From assembly GCA_946885665.1 (NCBI GenBank), contig CAMPGT010000076.1, positions 1 through 14,603 of the forward strand: a stretch of DNA of 14,603 bases, given 5' to 3'. The DNA is from an uncultured Chitinophagaceae bacterium (GTDB taxonomy: Bacteria > Bacteroidota > Bacteroidia > Chitinophagales > Chitinophagaceae). Position numbers and translations under genes: made by a program. Positions within the stretch are counted from its first letter, which is position 1. The number at the start of each line of letters is the position of its first letter. Shown here piece after piece: positions 6,307 to 12,611 of the stretch. The notes beneath the pieces are model-generated. The model was not told the DNA's origin. It saw only the letters and a program-made list of their open reading frames with translations, and made no database searches.

Positions 6307-7317
6307 TTAAAAATAATCGAGACCCATTGCTTTTTTTACGAGGCTCATCGTGGCCTGGGCGCTGGCTCGCGCCCGCGCGGCGCCTTTTTCCATTACCCTG
6401 GCCAGGTATTTTTTATCGTGAAAGATCTCATTCGCTTTTTCACGTATCGGCGTAATGAACCTTACAAAGTCTTCGGCCAGTTGATCTTTAAGATCGCCGT
6501 ATCGTATCGACAAGTGGTTGTAATCATTTTCGAATTTTGCGATCGCCTCGTTATCGCTAACGAGGTGCATGAGGTCGAAAAGATTTTGAACCGCTTCGCT
6601 CTTTGGTGCATTGGGGTCGGTGGGCAGTGAGTCGGTCTTTGCCTTGCGAAATTTCTTCCTGATCATGTCATCGCTGTCATTCAGATAGATGGTGGCATAT
6701 TCATTCTCGCTCTTGCTCATTTTACCGGTGCCATCGAGCGCCGGAACTTTTACGAGGTCGGCGCCGAAATTAAAAGCATAAGGTTCCGGAAAAACTTCTG
6801 CGTACCGGTGATTGAAGCGGTTGGCGAAGTTGCGCGACATTTCAAGATGCTGTTCCTGGTCTTTGCCTACGGGAACGAGCGTTGCGCGGTGAAGGAGGAT
6901 GTCGGCAGCCATGAGAGCCGGGTAGGTGAGGAGGCCGGCGTTGATATTTTGCGGATGCTGCCGCGCCTTGTCTTTGAAGGTGGTGGTTTTTTCCAGTTCT
7001 CCCTTATATGCCAGCATGTTCAGGAAAAGATACAGTTCGGCAGTTTCGGGAACATGGCTTTGACAGTAGAGCGCAGATTTATCGGGATCGAGCCCGCATG
7101 CTAAATATTCCGCCAAAACGCGGTGAACGTTCGAGCGAAGTTCTGTTGTGTCGGGATGCGTGGTGAGGGAGTGAAGGTCGGCGACCATAAAAAAGCATTC
7201 ATATTCATCCTGCATCCTCACGTAGTTTTTGATGGCACCGAAATAGTTGCCAAGGTGGAGGTAACCGGTGCTGCGAATGCCGCTCATCACGATCTCTTTG
7301 CCAGCGTTATTTTTCAT
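6307..7317 (-). CDS. trpS: Tryptophanyl-tRNA synthetase
   Basis: TrpS charges tRNA-Trp with tryptophan in the cytoplasm. The 336-residue protein is of normal bacterial length (E. coli 334). It starts EIVMSGIRSTGYLHLGNYFGA, containing the class I HIGH-type motif HLGN (21-24). It also has GLLTYPALMAADILLH (128-143), the typical VPVGKDQEQHLE (148-158) and the KMSKS loop (199-203). The ATG at 7317 is 69 nt from the divergent tgt start. A near-match to the -7 element (TATCTTCG, 7332-7325) lies 7 nt upstream of the ATG; this is weak. The deoxynucleoside kinase gene follows after 72 nt. Nothing unusual is seen in the protein. Confidence 0.96.
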   Translation of the reverse strand: MKNNAGKEIVMSGIRSTGYLHLGNYFGAIKNYVRMQDEYECFFMVADLHSLTTHPDTTELRSNVHRVLAEYLACGLDPDKSALYCQSHVPETAELYLFLNMLAYKGELEKTTTFKDKARQHPQNINAGLLTYPALMAADILLHRATLVPVGKDQEQHLEMSRNFANRFNHRYAEVFPEPYAFNFGADLVKVPALDGTGKMSKSENEYATIYLNDSDDMIRKKFRKAKTDSLPTDPNAPKSEAVQNLFDLMHLVSDNEAIAKFENDYNHLSIRYGDLKDQLAEDFVRFITPIREKANEIFHDKKYLARVMEKGAARARASAQATMSLVKKAMGLDYF

Positions 7318-7372
7318 AAGGAGGCGAAGATACGGGAAAGAGCAATTGCCGAGTGCCGACTGGCGATTGCCT

Positions 7373-7380
7373 TATCTTTG
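7373..7380 (+). promoter_or_regulatory. -7 element of the tgt promoter
   Basis: TATCTTTG matches TAnnTTTG exactly and ends 6 nt before the tgt ATG at 7387, the same spacing as at the DUF922 gene. The nearest TTG (7346-7348) is 24 nt upstream, rather far, so the -33 element is weak. The position implies an mRNA with little or no leader and decides the tgt start, although the frame stays open upstream. Confidence 0.5.
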
Positions 7381-7386
7381 CCCGCC

Positions 7387-8526
7387 ATGCCTCAACTTCA
7401 ATTCGATCTGCAGCACAACGATCCATCTTCCAGGGCACGAGCCGGAAAAATAACCACCGATCATGGTGAAATATTAACCCCCATCTTCATGCCGGTAGGC
7501 ACCGCCGGAAGTGTGAAGGCGGTAACGCAGCAGCAACTGGAAAACGACGTGAAAGCGCAGATCATCCTGGGCAACACTTACCACCTTTATCTGCGCCCTT
7601 CGCTGGATATACTGGAGCGCGCCGGCGGGCTTCATCAATTCAACGGATGGCATAAACCCATCCTCACGGATAGCGGCGGTTACCAGGTATTTTCGCTGGC
7701 AGATTCAAGAAAGATCAGTGAAGAAGGAGTGATGTTTCAGTCGCATATAGACGGCTCGAGACATTTGTTCACTCCCGAAAATGTGATGGACATACAGCGC
7801 ACCATTGGCGCTGACATCATTATGGCTTTTGATGAGTGTCCGCCATACCCGAGCGACTATCAATATGCAAAGGATTCGATGATGCTCACCGGCCGTTGGC
7901 TGGGAAGGTGCATCGGCCGTTTCAACGACACGCGTGAAAAATATGGCTATTCACAAAACTTGTTTCCCATTGTACAGGGCGGTACTTACGAGGACCTGCG
8001 CATTGCCTCCTGCGAATTGACAAGCGCCGCGAATGCGCCGGGGAATGCGATTGGAGGGTTAAGCGTGGGTGAGCCGGAAGAGCTGATGTATTCGCTGACG
8101 GCGCTGTGTTGCGAACATTTGCCCGAACAGAAGCCGCGATACCTGATGGGTGTGGGCACCCCCTGGAACATTCTTGAATGTATTGCGTTGGGTGTCGACA
8201 TGTTCGATTGCGTGATGCCCACGCGCAACGGCCGCAATGGCATGCTGTTCACCACGCAGGGCGTAATCAATATAGATAATAAGAAATGGGAAAGCGATTT
8301 TTCACCAATAGATGAAGGGTTTGAAAGTACGGTCAGCAATTATTACAGCAAAGCTTACCTGCGGCACCTGGTGAAGTCGAAAGAGATATTGGGGCTAACC
8401 ATAGCCAGCCTGCACAACCTTGCGTTTTACATGTATTTGGTAACAGCGGCAAGACAGAAAATTATTGAAGGTGATTTTTTGAGCTGGAAAAAGGAGAAGG
8501 CAGAGATTTTTAAGAGGAGGTTGTGA
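7387..8526 (+). CDS. tgt: tRNA-guanine (queuine) transglycosylase, lacking zinc-site cysteines
   Basis: Tgt exchanges the guanine at position 34 of tRNAs with GUN anticodons for preQ1, a step in queuosine synthesis. From the ATG at 7387 the protein has 379 residues, the usual length. DSGGYQVFSL carries the general acid/base aspartate (D95), MAFDECPP (146-153) and VQGGTYEDLR (196-205) follow, and MFDCVMPTRNGRNG contains the nucleophile D274. The usual zinc site CxCxxC...H is altered: where E. coli Tgt has three cysteines, this protein has F312, S314 and S317 within DEGFESTVSNYYSKAYLRH, while the fourth ligand position H343 (SLHNL) is kept. Surrounding sequence is well conserved, so this is a true substitution, not a frameshift. 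An upstream extension of the frame (from 7123) lies inside trpS antisense sequence and is rejected. Confidence 0.95.
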   Translation: MPQLQFDLQHNDPSSRARAGKITTDHGEILTPIFMPVGTAGSVKAVTQQQLENDVKAQIILGNTYHLYLRPSLDILERAGGLHQFNGWHKPILTDSGGYQVFSLADSRKISEEGVMFQSHIDGSRHLFTPENVMDIQRTIGADIIMAFDECPPYPSDYQYAKDSMMLTGRWLGRCIGRFNDTREKYGYSQNLFPIVQGGTYEDLRIASCELTSAANAPGNAIGGLSVGEPEELMYSLTALCCEHLPEQKPRYLMGVGTPWNILECIALGVDMFDCVMPTRNGRNGMLFTTQGVINIDNKKWESDFSPIDEGFESTVSNYYSKAYLRHLVKSKEILGLTIASLHNLAFYMYLVTAARQKIIEGDFLSWKKEKAEIFKRRL

Positions 8527-8528
8527 TG

Positions 8529-8544
8529 TTTGCCCGCGGGCAAA
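8529..8544. repeat. 16-bp perfect palindrome between convergent tgt and esterase genes
   Basis: TTTGCCCGCGGGCAAA is self-complementary over 16 bp with no spacer and begins 2 nt after the tgt stop. As RNA it could fold with a small CGCG loop, but no U-tract follows on either strand. Two copies of AAAAGTT follow at once. It may help end transcription between the convergent genes, or be a protein site. Function is not clear. Confidence 0.5.
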
Positions 8545-8604
8545 AGTTAAAAGTTAAAACGGGTTTGTTTTAGTTTTCATGCAAAAGCTTCAATTGCCCA
8601 GTGC

Positions 8605-9390
8605 CTATCTCTCCTGTGCAAACAACCACTCCAAAAAATCCGGTTCGGCAAAGGCTTTGTTCCATGAATTATGTCCAACGCCAGGGTATTCAGTATATTT
8701 CACTTTAGCGCCTGCCTGCCTGAGCGTGTTCGACATCAGTCTTGAATTGCTAACAGGCACCACGTTATCAGCGCCACCGTGAAATACCCATATCGGAAAA
8801 CCTTTTGCATAAAGCGCCACTTTTTGTGGGTCGCCGCCGCCGCAAATAGCAAAGGCCGCTGCGAAGAATTGTGGCTTTCTCCATAAAATTTCAAAGGTGC
8901 CCATGCCTCCCATCGATAGTCCGCCTACATAAATCTGGTCTTCTTTGGCCTGCGGTGTTTTGGCGAGCGAGTCGATCAACTGCATCGCCAGGTTCAATGA
9001 TTTGGAGGCGCCGCCGGCCGAGTTGAATGCAAAGTTACCCAGTGAATCTGCCTCTCCTTCCAGGTTTCGTTTAATATTTGCCCAAAAACCATTCTGCGGG
9101 CATTGCGGGAACACCACGAATGCGGGGTATTTCAAACGGTTCATCGAATCCAGGAATAGGGCCGAACCATGGAGCAATTGTTTGGCGTTGTCGCTCCCCC
9201 TTTCGCCGGCGCCGTGCAGGAACAGCACGATCGGATATTTTTTATCGACGTCGTATTTTATCGGATAGAGCATCCGGTAGTTCAGCGAGTCTTTTCCTTT
9301 TACAAACACTTCTCTTTTAAACAACGAAGTATCCTGCCCAAACGAAGAAGAAACAATTAACACACTTATAATTACAGACACCCATCTCAT
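8605..9390 (-). CDS. Exported alpha/beta-hydrolase esterase/peptidase (COG4099-like)
   Basis: From the ATG at 9390 the product is 261 residues with an N-terminal hydrophobic signal (WVSVIISVLIVSSSFGQ, 3-19), so it is probably exported. The body is an alpha/beta hydrolase: YPIVLFLHGAGERGSDN (52-68) holds the oxyanion-hole HG, GGLSMGGMG (156-164) the nucleophile S159 in GxSxxG, FHGGADNVVPVS (203-214) the acid D208, and PGVGHNSW (236-243) the base H240. The triad is complete. The pattern recalls the predicted peptidases/carboxylesterases of COG4099 and PHB-depolymerase-like esterases; the natural substrate cannot be told. A TTG at 9405 extends the frame by five codons, but the ATG gives a cleaner signal peptide. 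The gene runs against its neighbours tgt and the LptF/LptG permease. Confidence 0.85.
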   Translation of the reverse strand: MRWVSVIISVLIVSSSFGQDTSLFKREVFVKGKDSLNYRMLYPIKYDVDKKYPIVLFLHGAGERGSDNAKQLLHGSALFLDSMNRLKYPAFVVFPQCPQNGFWANIKRNLEGEADSLGNFAFNSAGGASKSLNLAMQLIDSLAKTPQAKEDQIYVGGLSMGGMGTFEILWRKPQFFAAAFAICGGGDPQKVALYAKGFPIWVFHGGADNVVPVSNSRLMSNTLRQAGAKVKYTEYPGVGHNSWNKAFAEPDFLEWLFAQER

Positions 9391-9415
9391 AAAAGGAAGG
9401 TACAAAGTTTTAAAT

Positions 9416-9423
9416 TACTTTTG
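9416..9423 (+). promoter_or_regulatory. -7 element upstream of the LptF/LptG-family gene
   Basis: TACTTTTG matches TAnnTTTG exactly and ends 10 nt before the ATG at 9434. No TTG is found 19-21 nt upstream, so only the -7 half is supported. The implied leader is very short. Confidence 0.45.
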
Positions 9424-9433
9424 AGGCGCGATC

Positions 9434-10537
9434 ATGTTAAAACTCATTGACTGGTATATCATTAAGAAGCTGATCTCCACAACTATCTTCATGGTGATCA
9501 TCTTTTCGGTGATCGCGGGAGTGGTGGACTGGAGTGAGAAGGCGGACGATTTCATGAAATCCGGTCTTTCTGCCTATTATATACTCACGAAATATTTCGC
9601 GGGGTTCATTCCTTTTATCATTTCGATGATCTTTCCCCTGATGGTATTCATTGCCGTTATCCTGTTCACATCAAAAATGGCGGGCAGGTCGGAGATTGTG
9701 GCGATGCTGGCAGGCGGCATCCGGTTCAACCGGATCCTCAGGCCCTACATGGTTGGCGCAGTATTGCTGGCGGCAATTTTCTGGTATTCGACGCACTACC
9801 TGATACCCAAGGCGAATGTGCTGCGCGCAAATTTCCAGGCAACCTATGTTGATGCCAAAAGCTCCTATGAAATCGGACAATACCTTGCCAAAGGGTCAAG
9901 CGTTTACATCCGGGTCGATTCGAATACTTACGCGGGTATGCGTAATTATGACACCACATCCAAAACCGCTTACGGCGGTTTCTTCATGGACCGGCTGAAG
10001 GACGACAAGGTTGTGTACAACCTGAGGGCCAACTCGCTGAAGTGGGACACGGCAGTTAATAAATGGAAAGTGGAAAGAGTAGTGGAGCGTCACATCAACG
10101 GTATAAAGGAAGAACTGAAATCCACGCCTTCCATGCACATCACCCTCAATGTAAAGCCCTCCGAAATTCGGTTCGACAAATATCTTAAAGATAAAATGAC
10201 CACGCCCGAGCTGAAGGCGTATATCAACGAGGAAAAACTCAGGGGCACCGAGGGCCTGAATGAATACAAGGTGGAGCTGTACCGCCGCGATGCCACGCCC
10301 GTGTCGGTGATACTGCTGACGCTGATGGGTGCGGTGGTGGCCTCACGGAAGACGAGGGGCGGCAGCGGGCTGCATATGGCCGTGGGCATCATACTGGCTG
10401 CCGTGTTCGTGGTCATGGATAAATTTTCGCTTACTTTCTCCACCAAGGGCGACCTCCATCCGTTTATTGCTGCGTGGATGCCCAATATCATTTTTTCGAT
10501 CGTCGCCATTTATCTCTACAGGCGGGCCCCGAAATGA
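9434..10537 (+). CDS. LptF/LptG family LPS-transport permease (YjgP/YjgQ)
   Basis: Proteins of this family form the inner-membrane core of the LptB2FG ABC transporter, which extracts lipopolysaccharide and passes it to the LptC/LptA bridge. The 367-residue product has the family layout: three N-terminal membrane segments (about 12-31, 54-79, 104-122), a periplasmic beta-jellyroll-like domain (about 125-285), and three C-terminal segments (about 289-303, 313-328, 343-362). The cytoplasmic loop SKMAGRSEIVAMLAGGIRFNRI (80-101) is the coupling-helix region expected to contact LptB. The N terminus LIDWYIIKKLISTTIFM is typical of Bacteroidota members. LptF and LptG cannot be separated on sequence impression, so no symbol is given. 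From memory this gene often follows tgt directly in Bacteroidota; here a reversed esterase gene separates them. Confidence 0.92.
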   Translation: MLKLIDWYIIKKLISTTIFMVIIFSVIAGVVDWSEKADDFMKSGLSAYYILTKYFAGFIPFIISMIFPLMVFIAVILFTSKMAGRSEIVAMLAGGIRFNRILRPYMVGAVLLAAIFWYSTHYLIPKANVLRANFQATYVDAKSSYEIGQYLAKGSSVYIRVDSNTYAGMRNYDTTSKTAYGGFFMDRLKDDKVVYNLRANSLKWDTAVNKWKVERVVERHINGIKEELKSTPSMHITLNVKPSEIRFDKYLKDKMTTPELKAYINEEKLRGTEGLNEYKVELYRRDATPVSVILLTLMGAVVASRKTRGGSGLHMAVGIILAAVFVVMDKFSLTFSTKGDLHPFIAAWMPNIIFSIVAIYLYRRAPK

Positions 10538-10579
10538 GGTTAATTACGATTTAATCATTATAATGAGGCCCCTAATCAA

Positions 10580-10587
10580 TAAATTTG
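10580..10587 (+). promoter_or_regulatory. -7 element upstream of the citrate synthase gene
   Basis: TAAATTTG matches TAnnTTTG exactly, 62 nt before the ATG at 10650. No TTG at 19-21 nt spacing is seen. The leader would be about 55 nt and AT-rich. Confidence 0.4.
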
Positions 10588-10649
10588 CGTTCCGATCGCC
10601 GATCCGGAGATTTATATATGAAATATTGAGATAATATAAATAGTTACAA

Positions 10650-11975
10650 ATGGGTATAATGAAAGACAGGTTTAAGGCGAAAGCTGACGCTTCGGCCAAA
10701 GAAATCAAGGAGATTCTCAAGGAACATGGTTCCAGGAAAATAGGCGAGGTGCAGCTTTCACAGGTTTACAACGGCATGCGCGGCATTACCGGATTAGTAA
10801 CCGAAACCTCTCTTTTGGATGCCCAGGTGGGAATACGGTTCCGTGGCTATTCAATTCCCGATCTTCAGAAGAAGCTGCCGAAAGCCAAAGGCGGCAACGA
10901 ACCGCTGCCCGAAGGTTTGTTCTACCTTATGCTGATGGGTGAGCTTCCCAAAGAGGAAGACACCACCTACCTCAGTTCGGTATGGCAGAGAAGGTCGCAT
11001 GTGCCGAACCATGTATTCGACGTAATCGATGCATTGCCCCTGACGACACATCCCATGACCATGCTGGTGAGCGCCATCATGGCACTGCAAACGGAAAGTA
11101 ATTTTGCGAAGCAGTATGCAGAAGGAATGAGCAAAAAGGATTACTGGGAAGCGGCCTACGATGATTCGATGGACCTGATTGCCCGGCTGCCGAGAGTGGC
11201 TGCGTACATTTATAGAAGAAAGTACAAGAACAACGATCATATACAGCCGAACGGCCTGCTCGACTGGGCCGGCAACCTGGCGCACATGCTGGGGTACAAC
11301 GACAGCAGCTTTAAGGAATTGATGCGGTTGTACATGACGATCCACGCCGATCATGAAGGCGGCAATGTTTCCGCACATGCCACTCATCTTGTGGGCTCGG
11401 CGCTCAGCGATCCTTACCTCGCCTTTGCTGCGGGTATGAATGGCCTTGCCGGGCCGCTTCACGGGTTGGCGAACCAGGAAGTGATCAAATGGATCTTTGA
11501 GCTGAGGGATCAGTTAAAAACAGAATCGCCCAGCAAGGAAGAGATTGCCGAATATGTGAAGAGGACGTTGAAGGAAGGCAAGGTGGTGCCGGGATATGGA
11601 CATGCAGTGCTGAGAAAAACGGATCCGCGGTTCACCGCACAGATGGAGTTTGGCAAGAAGCACATGCCCGACGATCCGTTGGTGCAAACGGTATGGAACG
11701 TGTATGAGGTGGTGCCGCCCATTTTGAAATCTCTTGGTAAGGTTAAAAATCCATGGCCCAATGTGGACGCGCACAGTGGCGCATTGCTGGTGCATTATGG
11801 GTTAAAAGAATATGAATTTTATACGGTGCTGTTCGGCATCGCCAGGTCACTGGGCGTACTTGCCAGTCTTATTTGGGACAGGGCGCTTGGGCTCCCGTTG
11901 GAGCGGCCAAAATCGGTAAGTACAAGATTGGTGAAAAAGTGGTTGAAGGGCGAAGACGAAATATGGGGTGATTGA
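10650..11975 (+). CDS. gltA: Citrate synthase, eukaryotic/mitochondrial-like type
   Basis: Citrate synthase condenses acetyl-CoA with oxaloacetate at the entry to the TCA cycle. The 441-residue protein is unlike the hexameric E. coli GltA and closely resembles the mitochondrial enzyme. It has GPLHGLANQEV (H271), VPGYGHAVLRKTDPR (H318) and NPWPNVDAHSG (D373), equal to pig H274, H320 and D375 with almost the same numbering. It also has NVSAHATHLVGSALSDPY, YTVLFGIARSLGVL and LPLERPKS. Only a short N-terminal extension is present, with no targeting peptide. This type probably works as a dimer without NADH inhibition, by analogy. The start ATGGGTATAATG has two candidate ATGs, 10650 and 10659; the first gives the listed length. 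The preceding permease gene ends 112 nt upstream. The -7 element of the tRNA begins just after its stop codon. Confidence 0.95.
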   Translation: MGIMKDRFKAKADASAKEIKEILKEHGSRKIGEVQLSQVYNGMRGITGLVTETSLLDAQVGIRFRGYSIPDLQKKLPKAKGGNEPLPEGLFYLMLMGELPKEEDTTYLSSVWQRRSHVPNHVFDVIDALPLTTHPMTMLVSAIMALQTESNFAKQYAEGMSKKDYWEAAYDDSMDLIARLPRVAAYIYRRKYKNNDHIQPNGLLDWAGNLAHMLGYNDSSFKELMRLYMTIHADHEGGNVSAHATHLVGSALSDPYLAFAAGMNGLAGPLHGLANQEVIKWIFELRDQLKTESPSKEEIAEYVKRTLKEGKVVPGYGHAVLRKTDPRFTAQMEFGKKHMPDDPLVQTVWNVYEVVPPILKSLGKVKNPWPNVDAHSGALLVHYGLKEYEFYTVLFGIARSLGVLASLIWDRALGLPLERPKSVSTRLVKKWLKGEDEIWGD

Positions 11976-11976
11976 T

Positions 11977-11984
11977 TATATTTG
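11977..11984 (+). promoter_or_regulatory. -7 element for tRNA-Ala
   Basis: TATATTTG matches TAnnTTTG and starts 1 nt after the citrate synthase stop. No good -33 TTG is found. Transcription would start near 11990, leaving about 55 nt of leader, which contains a small hairpin (GCGATC 12007-12012 with GATCGC 12016-12021) to be removed by RNase P processing. Confidence 0.42.
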
Positions 11985-12046
11985 CGGCCCGCCGTGTGAA
12001 AGTTTAGCGATCGATGATCGCTTTGGCTGAAGCTTCGGCAATCGAA

Positions 12047-12120
<74 letters not shown>

Positions 12121-12130
12121 CTTAATCAGT

Positions 12131-12161
12131 AAGCACTTATAAATTATATAAGTGCTTTTTT
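12131..12161 (+). terminator. Rho-independent terminator after tRNA-Ala
   Basis: AAGCACTTATA (12131-12141) and TATAAGTGCTT (12147-12157) form an 11-bp perfect stem with a 5-nt loop, running into six T (12156-12161). It starts 11 nt after the tRNA end. This is the clearest terminator in the window. Confidence 0.88.
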
Positions 12162-12175
12162 ATTTCAGTGTACTC

Positions 12176-12274
12176 CCAGAAAATAAGCACAAGTTCAACG
12201 GTGCTGAGTTAAATAACGATTTCGGTTTAAGTACATACGAGTTTTTCTATCGCAATTATGACCTGGGGGATTTC
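12176..12274 (+). pseudogene. Fragment of an RHS-repeat-associated core domain
   Basis: The translated stretch PENKHKFNGAELNNDFG followed by LSTYEFFYRNYD matches the RHS core motif (compare the usual form KYNGKELNDELGLNWYDYGARFYDPxIGRW). After YD the expected P-x-x-GRF/W-x-x-D-P is missing: the frame reads LGDF and then loses similarity, ending at a stop at 12335-12337. Upstream the frame starts inside the tRNA terminator and has no proper gene start. RHS proteins are large secreted or surface polymorphic toxins or wall proteins, so these 33 residues are a remnant, not a working gene. It lies between tRNA-Ala and the fused toxin-antitoxin ORF, in sequence visibly richer in A+T than its neighbours. 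Assignment is from motif recall only. Confidence 0.6.
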
Positions 12275-12326
12275 AAAGATAATAACAGAGCCCAACCTTT
12301 GCGAACAAATCTCGCAGGATCTATTG

Positions 12327-12551
12327 TTACCAAATAGATTCTACTTCGTCATAAGCGGGAAAATGCTTGTCGCGAGAAATGACAGACAGATGGTTGTTCA
12401 TTGCCTGAACAATCTTTGCGCTGCCGAACACGCGTTTTTTGCCCCCGCGTGGGGACTCGCGTTTACTCAACAGGAATTCAATAAAGTCTTTGACCTGTTT
12501 TTGAATATCCTCGGGTAAGCCTGACAGATTATATTGAAGACGATAATCCAT
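12327..12551 (-). CDS. DUF2281-like antitoxin fused to the C-terminal end of a VapC/PIN toxin (collapsed TA pair)
   Basis: The 74-residue product has two unlike parts. Residues 1-46 (LSGLPEDIQKQVKDFIEFLLSKR and KKRVFGSAK) match the DUF2281 family of small antitoxins, which usually continue with a segment like DFDEPLEDFKDYM. Here that part is missing. Residues 47-74 (IVQAMNNHLSVISRDKHF, then PAYDEVESIW) instead resemble the last strand-helix portion of VapC PIN-domain toxins, which typically read IAQAx(6)-ISxDxxFxxY and end in IW. The toxin's N terminus and catalytic acidic residues are absent, so nuclease activity is not expected. The simplest reading is an in-frame deletion joining antitoxin gene to toxin gene near 12411-12416. 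Start (ATG 12551) and stop (TAA) are intact, so a small protein may still be made. No promoter was recognised. Confidence 0.6.
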   Translation of the reverse strand: MDYRLQYNLSGLPEDIQKQVKDFIEFLLSKRESPRGGKKRVFGSAKIVQAMNNHLSVISRDKHFPAYDEVESIW

Positions 12552-12611
12552 TTCGGCGATAAATGTTAGTTATTTTGCTCCAACCGGGCAACGGCACTCG
12601 ATATCAACTCC

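Noticed and set aside
7123..7386. Upstream in-frame extension of tgt by 88 codons
   Set aside because: It runs antisense through trpS and across the divergent promoter region; the conserved Tgt N terminus begins at the ATG at 7387.
10851..11462. 203-codon minus-strand ORF
   Set aside because: Antisense shadow of the citrate synthase gene, no family features.
12007..12021. GCGATC-GAT-GATCGC hairpin as a citrate synthase terminator
   Set aside because: Short 6-bp stem without a T-run; it lies in the probable tRNA leader.
12152..12337. Treating the whole 61-codon plus-strand ORF as an intact gene
   Set aside because: Its first codons lie in the tRNA terminator, similarity to RHS begins at codon 9 and stops abruptly at about codon 41, so only the fragment is annotated.
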